From the NCBI GenBank assembly GCA_946482355.1, contig CAMLRE010000026.1, positions 1 to 11,292 on the forward strand: 11,292 nt of DNA, read 5' to 3'. The notes beneath the pieces were generated by a model. That model worked only from the letters and a program-made list of their open reading frames with translations. It was not told where the DNA came from and did not search any database. The translations under genes were made by a program, and so were the position numbers. Below, one piece after another: positions 6,020-11,292 of this stretch. The DNA is from an uncultured Bdellovibrio sp. Its GTDB lineage: Bacteria > Bdellovibrionota > Bdellovibrionia > Bdellovibrionales > Bdellovibrionaceae. Positions within the stretch are counted from its first letter, which is position 1, and the number at the start of each line of letters is the position of its first letter.

Positions 6020-6829
6020 CTAGTTAATGTTAAAAGCGTCGTTAACTACCACATCTGAGAAAGTACCTAGTAACTCGTAGCCAGCTTCAGCACCTGGGAA
6101 CAAGCCACACTTAGTTTGGATTACATTTGAACGGCAGTCATAGGGACCCATGTAAGTAAACCAACAAGCACGGTATGGAGAGTGTTGCGCCGAAGTTACT
6201 GCGAAGTTTTTGAAGTAAACATAACCTTTATATTTGCTACCAGCTACAGGTTCAGCATCGTTACCACCAGATGAAGTTGATTGCGGAACTAAAGTGATAG
6301 TGATTGCACCGTATTGGTCTTCGAAAAAACCTGTGAATACAGTTTGGTTGTTGTAGTTAAACCAGTAGTTATAGTTAGATTCTAAAGTACCGTTATCGTA
6401 CATACCTTTAAATGATTGGTTTGTACCCATACCCGATTTGAATACACCGTTATAAAGATAACCGTTGTCTTTATAAGAGATTGAAACCGAACCACCGTAG
6501 CGACCAGAACCAACTGATGCTAAGTTGATGTTGATTTTAAAATCTGACGGAGCATTTAATGGATGAGTCGCAACATACTTATTCATTTGCGCTAAGCTTG
6601 TTGGCTTAAACGTTACAGTTGATCCACCGTAGAATGTAGTTGTTGAACTTGTTCCAGGAGTTGTTGGAGCTGAAGGATCGATAATGATCGGTCCTGGAAT
6701 CGTTCCATTAATTACTGGAAGAGTATTTGTGACTGTATCGCTCGAATTTGAATTCGAACATCCAACAGCAAATAATACAGTTGCTGTTAATAATACGAGT
6801 GCATTTGTTTTTAATAATCCTGTTTTCAT
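6020..6829 (-). CDS. Orphan lipoprotein, 269 aa, with Pro/Thr/Ser linker
   Basis: Exported lipoprotein of unknown function, first gene of a likely two-gene operon. Lipobox A-V-G-C with Cys24 follows a basic and hydrophobic signal; Ser at +2 predicts outer-membrane placement. Residues about 25-68 form a low-complexity linker (Ser, Asn, Thr, Pro), then a globular part rich in Gly, Tyr and Asn (about 69-180) and a C-terminal part with three Cys (222, 232, 241), suggesting one disulfide plus a free thiol. The first half of the globular part has several YxxG/GxF-type turns, as in beta-sheet proteins. I see no clear paralogy to the 194-aa neighbour beyond composition. AAGGAAGG lies just upstream of the ATG. 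A 22-bp perfect dyad lies about 40 bp upstream. Confidence 0.88.
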   Translation of the reverse strand: MKTGLLKTNALVLLTATVLFAVGCSNSNSSDTVTNTLPVINGTIPGPIIIDPSAPTTPGTSSTTTFYGGSTVTFKPTSLAQMNKYVATHPLNAPSDFKININLASVGSGRYGGSVSISYKDNGYLYNGVFKSGMGTNQSFKGMYDNGTLESNYNYWFNYNNQTVFTGFFEDQYGAITITLVPQSTSSGGNDAEPVAGSKYKGYVYFKNFAVTSAQHSPYRACWFTYMGPYDCRSNVIQTKCGLFPGAEAGYELLGTFSDVVVNDAFNIN

Positions 6830-6850
6830 AAATACCTTCCTTAAAGAGCC

Positions 6851-6856
6851 ATTTTA
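6851..6856 (-). promoter_or_regulatory. Candidate -10 box of the lipoprotein operon
   Basis: TAAAAT on the minus strand matches TATAAT at five of six positions and predicts a start near 6844, leaving a 15-nt leader that carries the ribosome site. No good -35 box is found at 16-18 nt; a dyad lies there instead. Confidence 0.3.
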
Positions 6857-6867
6857 AATCAGGTGCG

Positions 6868-6889
6868 TTGTATATTAAGGTATATACAA
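6868..6889. promoter_or_regulatory. 22-bp perfect dyad, candidate operator
   Basis: TTGTATAT and ATATACAA are exact complements separated by TAAGGT. The 8-6-8 geometry and position about 40 bp upstream of the lipoprotein ATG, roughly where a -35 box would be, fit a dimeric regulator site. The regulator cannot be named. Confidence 0.45.
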
Positions 6890-6976
6890 GCGCTGTGCCG
6901 AAAATACAAAAACGGCATAAGTTATTGAAAACAGGTGGTTTTTAAGTGTTTTTAGACCCAATATGAGACGATGCTT

Positions 6977-6999
6977 AAAGTAAATAGGTTACGAACCTA
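6977..6999 (-). terminator. Weak candidate terminator downstream of the FecR-like gene
   Basis: On the minus strand TAGGTT-CGT-AACCTA (6985-6999) is followed by TTTACTTT. A second imperfect hairpin, CTGACA/TGTCAG (7020-7043), lies between it and the stop at 7061. Stems are short, so termination is tentative. Confidence 0.3.
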
Positions 7000-7060
7000 A
7001 CAAGAAGTGACGTTAAGTGCTGACACTTGCAAAGAGTTGTCAGTTCACGTGCTACTTTGT

Positions 7061-8002
7061 TTAGTAGTCACACTTAGAAACTTTGGGCTTAGTCTCACAA
7101 TGATAATTCTGGTTTTTAGGTAATTGTTGGCGATCTTGCCAGTGGCCTTGACCATCACAGCGGTAGCGAATGCAAGATTTCTCTTCCCACTTCCACAAAC
7201 ATTCGTTGAACTGCCCGTTGGGATCATGACAAACCGATTTGTCGTATTCTTGTTTACGCTTTTTTTCTTCGGCTTTTTTAGCCTGAGCAGCCTTCTTAGT
7301 TCTGGCCATTTCAGAAGCTTCAAGGTCATTCATCTCTTTTAAAATTTGTTTAAAATCGCACGTGAAGTTTTCTTTCCATTCTCCTTTTGGGATTTTGCGA
7401 TTTTGCAGTAACTGATCAAACTCTAATTCACCGTTTTTAAGAACTCCCTGAAAAGAAGCCCCCTCTTGGTATTTCAGATTTTTCACTGTTTCATGATCAA
7501 ACAACGAAGCCGCGATACCGGCTTCTCCAGCGCAAAAGCGAACCTGCGCAATCGCTGGATTAACCTCTACGAAAAATTCACGTTGATTGTTTTTTTCGCT
7601 GTTTTTCCAGATAAAAAAGTCAGATTGATAAATCACTGTTAAATCATCTTCGATGTTTGAGCCGTTTTTAACGTAGAATCTGCCTGAATTAAAATTCACT
7701 GATTTAACTTTGAAATCTTTTTTGGTGATGTAATAACCTTCAATCTTTGCACTCGATTCCGGAAACACAATCACGTAAAAATCTTTACCCAATTCGATTT
7801 TGATTTGTTCTTTAGCCGCGGTTTTAACAGTAAAACTTTGTTCAATTTTTTTACCCTTAACCGGCTCTACTTTCACATTGCCATCAGCTAAATGAATTAA
7901 CGGATGACCAACATAACTTTTAAGAACCGGAATAGAGGCTGTTGCATTTTGTACGAAGAATGAAATCAATGTTAAAAAGAAGAACTTATTTTTTTGCATC
8001 AT
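7061..8002 (-). CDS. Secreted FecR-like protein with charged helix and Cys-rich tail
   Basis: A 313-aa exported protein of unknown function. The signal peptide (about 1-22) has a hydrophobic core and QNATA before SIP. Residues about 38-112 (GNVKVEPVKG, a V-rich pair of strands, FPESSAKIEG, NSGRFYVK) resemble the FecR fold used in periplasmic sensor or scaffold proteins; this is a by-eye resemblance. A Lys/Glu/Ala-rich helix, likely coiled coil, spans about 220-255. The last 58 residues hold six Cys (258, 268, 277, 282, 302, 311), enough for three disulfides; I do not recognise this tail. Two more Cys (157, 215) lie upstream. AAGGAGA precedes the ATG at 8002. The start overlaps the end of the glycosyltransferase gene by 17 bp, so the two are co-transcribed and probably translationally coupled. 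No anti-sigma partner gene is nearby. Confidence 0.88.
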   Translation of the reverse strand: MMQKNKFFFLTLISFFVQNATASIPVLKSYVGHPLIHLADGNVKVEPVKGKKIEQSFTVKTAAKEQIKIELGKDFYVIVFPESSAKIEGYYITKKDFKVKSVNFNSGRFYVKNGSNIEDDLTVIYQSDFFIWKNSEKNNQREFFVEVNPAIAQVRFCAGEAGIAASLFDHETVKNLKYQEGASFQGVLKNGELEFDQLLQNRKIPKGEWKENFTCDFKQILKEMNDLEASEMARTKKAAQAKKAEEKKRKQEYDKSVCHDPNGQFNECLWKWEEKSCIRYRCDGQGHWQDRQQLPKNQNYHCETKPKVSKCDY

Positions 8003-8747
8003 AAATCTCCTTAAGCTTTAACCACTTTAAAAGAGCCGAATAAGCCGCGTTTCTAGCAATCGCATACCCTGCCCAGCCATCTAAAAAACCAAGTTTAAAA
8101 ATGTAACATTCAATAAACTTTACGTAAGGTTTTGTGAATAAGTGAAAATAGCTAAAAGATTTTCCGTTTTTAAACATAGCTTCAGCTTGCAGTGTTGAAT
8201 AACGGTTATTCGTTTGCACCTGGTGTTCAATGTTTTTAAAAACGTAGTGGTGCATGTAATTATCAAGTTCGGCGATGTGTTCAGTGTCGCCATTTAACGG
8301 TTCAACTTTTTCGTGAATCACAGCTTGATTCCACTGATGAGTTTTGCGGTTAAACAAACGAATTTGAAAATCTGGATACCAACCACCGTGCTTAATCCAG
8401 CGGCCTAAGTAAAACGATAAACGCGGAATTTTGTAGATGTAATCAGCATCAAGCGTTTGAAGTTTTGATTGAATTTCTTGCTTTAAGTGAAGCGGAACTT
8501 CTTCATCAGAATCGAGAGATAAAATCCAGTCATGCGATGCACGCTTTGTAGCTTCGTGTTTTGTTGGTCCGAAACCTAACCACGGCCCTTGATGCACTTT
8601 TGCGCCCAATTTCTGCGCAATGTTAATGGTATTGTCGGTAGAACCCGAGTCATAAACAACAATTTCGTCAACCCAAGCTAAAGATTTTAGGCAACGTTCG
8701 ATGTTTGATTCTTCATTTTTACAGATGATCACAGCTGAAATAGGCAC
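7986..8747 (-). CDS. Family 2 glycosyltransferase, WaaE/KdtX type
   Basis: Inverting GT-A fold glycosyltransferase, 253 aa, the usual length for the WaaE-like subgroup that adds a hexose to the LPS inner core from a nucleotide-sugar donor at the cytoplasmic face. The N-terminus MPISAVIICKNEE is characteristic. DSGSTDNT (33-40) and SLDSDEE (77-83) supply the donor and metal-binding acidic residues. The basic, aromatic C-terminal third (FHLFTKPYVKF onward) could associate with the inner membrane. The start is GTG 8747; an in-frame stop lies four codons upstream and no Shine-Dalgarno is visible. It is the first gene of a two-gene minus-strand operon and is divergent from the outer-membrane protein/mreB unit. 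Acceptor sugar and a true LPS core role are inferred from the family, so no symbol is given. Confidence 0.92.
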   Translation of the reverse strand: MPISAVIICKNEESNIERCLKSLAWVDEIVVYDSGSTDNTINIAQKLGAKVHQGPWLGFGPTKHEATKRASHDWILSLDSDEEVPLHLKQEIQSKLQTLDADYIYKIPRLSFYLGRWIKHGGWYPDFQIRLFNRKTHQWNQAVIHEKVEPLNGDTEHIAELDNYMHHYVFKNIEHQVQTNNRYSTLQAEAMFKNGKSFSYFHLFTKPYVKFIECYIFKLGFLDGWAGYAIARNAAYSALLKWLKLKEIYDAKK

Positions 8748-8753
8748 GAATTC

Positions 8754-8782
8754 ATGTCATCGTTTTTTCTCTATAAAGTCAA
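8754..8782 (-). promoter_or_regulatory. Candidate promoter for the glycosyltransferase operon
   Basis: Minus strand TTGACT (8777-8782) matches the -35 consensus at five positions; 17 nt later TGACAT (8754-8759) is a weak -10. It would start transcription at or next to the GTG (8747), giving a leaderless message. A 6-bp hairpin CAAAGC-GTA-GCTTTG (8780-8794) overlaps the -35. Confidence 0.25.
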
Positions 8783-8853
8783 AGCGTAGCTTTGCGGGTT
8801 AACAGCAGTGTAACGCTTGCCAACCTAAAGTCTGGGTGGTTACCATATTACCT

Positions 8854-9489
8854 ATGACAAAAAACAAACTTTTCAAATGGATCCAGATCATTTCTATTTT
8901 CGCTTCAGCTTTTATGCTTTCGCGCTATAGCCACGCTTTTTTAACTATCAACGAAACGGCAGAAATCTTGCCAGAAAACTACTACCGTTTAGGCGTAGCT
9001 CCGCAATTGATTGTTTCTGATGGTGGCGGTTTTAACGTTGGTGTTTATGCCGATGCTCATATCGATGATGATCTTGATGGCCGCATCACAATGGGTGGTG
9101 GTGAAACTGATTTCTGGACACAGGCTTCGGTTAAATGGGTTCCATTTCCAGATGTTGAAAAACAACCTGCTATGGGTGGCCGTGCCGCTGTTATTTACGC
9201 ACGCGATGAAGACCACAACTTAACAGGTTTTCAAATTACTCCGCTATTTTCTAAGAAAGCCGACACTCGTTACGGAAACATGATTCCGTACGCTGGTCTT
9301 CCGATCACTTGGTTTAGCGGTAACGGAAGTTACGTGTCTTCACAATTCACTGTGGGTGCTGAATGGTTTCCACAAGAAGACAAACATATCGGTGCCGAAT
9401 TTAATTTAAATTTAGATAACTCGCTTTCAAGTGTTTCTGTTTATTTCAGTTTCCCGTTTGAAGGCTCAACAGGATATAAGAAGTATTAA
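8854..9489 (+). CDS. Small exported protein, probable outer-membrane beta-barrel
   Basis: A 211-aa protein of unknown specific function (from ATG 8854; the frame also opens at GTG 8836, adding six residues ahead of the signal). Residues 1-28 form a signal peptide with basic start, hydrophobic core and SHA before FLT. The mature part alternates hydrophobic and polar residues in several strands rich in aromatics and Gly (for example FNVGVYADAHI, TQASVKWVPF, SSQFTVGAEWF, GAEFNLNL, SSVSVYFSFPF), with acidic turns. This is the look of an 8-10 strand outer-membrane barrel, although it ends in Tyr after a short basic tail rather than on a strand. It contains no Cys. No clear Shine-Dalgarno precedes either start. 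It lies 27 bp before mreB on the same strand, so probably shares its mRNA. Expression as an exported protein is likely; the barrel fold is inferred. Confidence 0.8.
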   Translation: MTKNKLFKWIQIISIFASAFMLSRYSHAFLTINETAEILPENYYRLGVAPQLIVSDGGGFNVGVYADAHIDDDLDGRITMGGGETDFWTQASVKWVPFPDVEKQPAMGGRAAVIYARDEDHNLTGFQITPLFSKKADTRYGNMIPYAGLPITWFSGNGSYVSSQFTVGAEWFPQEDKHIGAEFNLNLDNSLSSVSVYFSFPFEGSTGYKKY

Positions 9490-9500
9490 GCCGAAGGCTT
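9488..9500 (+). promoter_or_regulatory. Small hairpin in the gap before mreB
   Basis: AAGCC-GAA-GGCTT forms a 5-bp stem that begins within the TAA of the upstream gene and ends just before ATAGGA, the mreB ribosome site. There is no T-tract, so it is more likely an mRNA stabiliser or translation modulator than a terminator. Confidence 0.25.
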
Positions 9501-9516
9501 ATAGGAAATAAACTAT

Positions 9517-10560
9517 ATGTTAGAATGGTTATTTGGTTCCACTACAGCAGGCGCAGACATCTATGTTGACTTAGGAACAGCAAACACGCTGATTTCTATC
9601 CAGAACAAAGGCATGGTTTTAAATGAACCAAGCCAAGTTATGGTTTCAAGCATTGATCCGAAGAAAAGAAAAATTTTAGGTATCGGTCTTGAAGGCTTAG
9701 AAATTCTTAAAAAAAATCCAGGTCACATCGTGGTGATTAAACCGGTTAAAGACGGCGTAATCGCCGACTTCGATGCGGCTCGCGTGATGCTTCGCCATTT
9801 TTTAATGAAGGCGATTAAAGCTTCAAACAAACAACGTCCAAAAGTTGTGGTGTCACTTCCCTACGGCGTCACTGAAGTTGAGAAAAAAGCCATTGTTGAA
9901 GCTTGTCGTTCCGCTGGAGCGTCAAAAACTATTCTTATCGACGAACCAATGGCTGCCGCCATCGGTGCAGGTATTAACGTGCGCGAAGCTCGTGGCCACA
10001 TGGTCATTGATATCGGTGGTGGATCGACTGAAATTGCCGTGATCGCTTTAGCTGATATCGTTTATTGTGAACCATTACGTTTAGGTGGTCACAAATTTGA
10101 TGAAGATGTGATTCGTTATTTAAAAGACACTAAAAAATTAGTTGTGTCAGACCAACAGGCTGAATACTTAAAAGTAAACTTAGGAACAGCGTTACCGAAA
10201 AAGAATATTCAAAAACTTGAAGTTCAAGGTCACGATTTAGATTCAGGTTTCTTACGCACCGAAACGATTTCTTCTGAAGATATCGGAAATGCACTTTCTG
10301 ATTCGATTCAATTAATTATTCACGGTATTCTTAATGCTTTAGAAAAAACTCCGCCAGAATTAGTTTCTGATGTGATCGAGACAGGTATTATGTTAGCCGG
10401 CGGTGGCGCTTTAATTAAAGAATTAGCAAATAAGATTGAAGCTGAAGTTCGTATTCCGGTACGCGTAGCTGACAACCCATTAACCGCAATTGCGGTTGGT
10501 GGCGAGATGGTTCTTTCAGATCCGGATTTATTAGAAAAAATTCAATTAAGCTATAATTAA
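9517..10560 (+). CDS. mreB: Rod-shape actin homologue MreB
   Basis: Bacterial actin that forms ATP-dependent filaments on the inner membrane and guides lateral cell-wall synthesis. At 347 aa it has the family length. The N-terminus MLEWLFG is amphipathic, as expected for membrane attachment. Actin-fold motifs: phosphate 1 DLGTANT (18-24), LPYGVTEVE (114-122), DEPMAAAIGAG (142-152), phosphate 2 IDIGGGSTE (164-172) and adenosine motif AGGGALI (294-300). Departures from typical MreB: IDEP instead of IEEP; GGHKFDE where GGD.FDE is usual; a changed LVVSDQQAE segment; and an unusual GHDLDSGFLR. AGGA precedes the ATG. The gene follows an exported-protein gene and ends 9 bp before metG, with no mreC or mreD immediately downstream, so it may be a second MreB paralogue. 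Family assignment is secure. Confidence 0.96.
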   Translation: MLEWLFGSTTAGADIYVDLGTANTLISIQNKGMVLNEPSQVMVSSIDPKKRKILGIGLEGLEILKKNPGHIVVIKPVKDGVIADFDAARVMLRHFLMKAIKASNKQRPKVVVSLPYGVTEVEKKAIVEACRSAGASKTILIDEPMAAAIGAGINVREARGHMVIDIGGGSTEIAVIALADIVYCEPLRLGGHKFDEDVIRYLKDTKKLVVSDQQAEYLKVNLGTALPKKNIQKLEVQGHDLDSGFLRTETISSEDIGNALSDSIQLIIHGILNALEKTPPELVSDVIETGIMLAGGGALIKELANKIEAEVRIPVRVADNPLTAIAVGGEMVLSDPDLLEKIQLSYN

Positions 10561-10569
10561 AAAGGTTTT

Positions 10570-11292
10570 ATGTTACACACAGAAAATTCAAAACGAAAAA
10601 TTATCATGACCTGTGCTCTTCCCTACGCCAATGGGCCGATTCACTTAGGGCATATGCTAGAGCACATTGAAGCCGATATTTATGCTCGTTTTCAAAAAAT
10701 GTGTGGCCATGAATGTATTTTCTTATGTGCCGATGACACTCACGGTACACCGATCATGATTAAAGCGCGTGAATTAGGTGTTAAACCTGAAGATTACGTA
10801 GCGCAAAGTTTTAAAGATCACACCCGTGATTTCGCAGACTTTGCGATTGGTTTTGATCACTATGGTTCAACTCACTCAGAAGAAAATAAAAAATTATCTG
10901 AAGTTTTCTATGAGCGTTTAAAAGCCAAAGGTCATATTCATAAAAAACCGATTGAGCAGTTATACTGTAATCACGACAAAATGTTCTTACCGGATCGTTT
11001 TGTTAAAGGCACTTGCCCTAAGTGTAAATCACCGGGCCAATACGGCGATTCATGTGATGTGTGCGCTTCAACTTACTCACCAAGTGACTTAATTAACCCA
11101 GGTTGTTCTATTTGCGGAACTCCGCCGGTAAAAAAAGAATCTGATCATATTTTCTTTAAATTAAATAACTTTAAAGAAGAATTAAAAAAATGGCTTCCTC
11201 ATCATACAGCGCCTGAAGTTTCTAAAAAGATGATGGAATGGTTTGTTGATGATCTACGTGACTGGGATATTTCACGTGATGAACCGTACTTT
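10570..11292 (+). CDS. metG: Methionyl-tRNA synthetase, 5' part (cut by window end)
   Basis: Class I synthetase that charges tRNA-Met, including initiator, with methionine in the cytoplasm. The first 241 residues are seen, open to the window edge. They run closely parallel to E. coli MetG: CALPYANGPIHLGHMLEH carries the class I HIGH motif as HLGH (25-28), then CADDTHGTPIM, THSEEN, MFLPDRFVKG and the zinc knuckle CPKCKSPGQYGDSCDVC. A second Cys pair, CSIC, follows, where E. coli has lost its cysteines. DWDISRDEPYF ends the visible part. The KMSKS loop and anticodon domain lie outside. The ATG has AAGG 4 nt upstream and begins 9 bp after mreB, so the two are very probably co-transcribed. Confidence 0.97.
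   Translation, partial: MLHTENSKRKIIMTCALPYANGPIHLGHMLEHIEADIYARFQKMCGHECIFLCADDTHGTPIMIKARELGVKPEDYVAQSFKDHTRDFADFAIGFDHYGSTHSEENKKLSEVFYERLKAKGHIHKKPIEQLYCNHDKMFLPDRFVKGTCPKCKSPGQYGDSCDVCASTYSPSDLINPGCSICGTPPVKKESDHIFFKLNNFKEELKKWLPHHTAPEVSKKMMEWFVDDLRDWDISRDEPYF

Noticed and set aside
7045..7342. Open frames on both strands over the FecR-like gene's 3' part
   Set aside because: Both lie over the convincing 313-aa gene in other frames and show low-complexity translations with no family features.
8989..9223. Short open frames on both strands inside the exported-protein gene
   Set aside because: Shadows of the 211-aa reading frame; no ribosome site, and Met- and hydrophobic-rich chance sequence.
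9845..10042. 65-codon frame inside mreB
   Set aside because: An alternative frame of a highly conserved mreB segment.
1..11292. CRISPR array, toxin-antitoxin, restriction or other defence system
   Set aside because: No regularly spaced repeats, no nuclease or methylase motifs and no toxin-like gene pairs were seen; the genes are mostly housekeeping or envelope.

Overview
The window reads as ordinary, AT-rich chromosome from a Gram-negative bacterium. Two signal-peptidase-II lipoproteins, a WaaE-type LPS glycosyltransferase and a probable outer-membrane protein point to a double-membrane cell. The gene styles (an MreB divergent in its core, a shortened ComM/YifB, runs of orphan secreted proteins) suggest a low-GC member of the Bdellovibrionota. 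That placement is inference from gene style and composition; no phylogenetic marker was searched.

Layout, left to right. Positions 1-166 hold the 5' part of a small hydrophilic protein gene (minus strand), divergent from ppc (phosphoenolpyruvate carboxylase, plus strand, 326-2695). A tRNA-Cys(GCA) gene (minus, 2718-2791) converges on ppc and has a candidate promoter overlapping the 3' end of the gene behind it. Next on the minus strand come comM/yifB (AAA+ branch-migration helicase family) and a XerC/XerD-type tyrosine recombinase, separated by 94 bp holding two hairpins. A strong intrinsic terminator, a GC-rich double hairpin and another terminator-like hairpin fill the 256 bp between the recombinase and two tandem orphan lipoprotein genes. 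Those two genes look like one operon, with a 22-bp perfect dyad upstream. Further right, still on the minus strand, a family 2 glycosyltransferase overlaps a secreted FecR-like protein with a charged helix and a cysteine-rich tail.

Divergent from that pair, a plus-strand operon runs through a small exported, probably outer-membrane protein, mreB and the start of metG (cut by the window end).

Functionally there is one anaplerotic enzyme (oxaloacetate from PEP), translation genes (tRNA-Cys, metG), DNA-processing genes (comM, xerC-like), cell shape (mreB) and envelope genes (glycosyltransferase, lipoproteins, secreted and outer-membrane proteins). I found no CRISPR array, transposase, prophage or recognisable defence system. 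The more interesting items are active-site substitutions in PEP carboxylase, a hairpin that pairs with the comM start codon, the lipoprotein-operon dyad, the FecR-like/Cys-tail protein, and an mreB placed between an outer-membrane protein gene and metG without mreCD directly after it.
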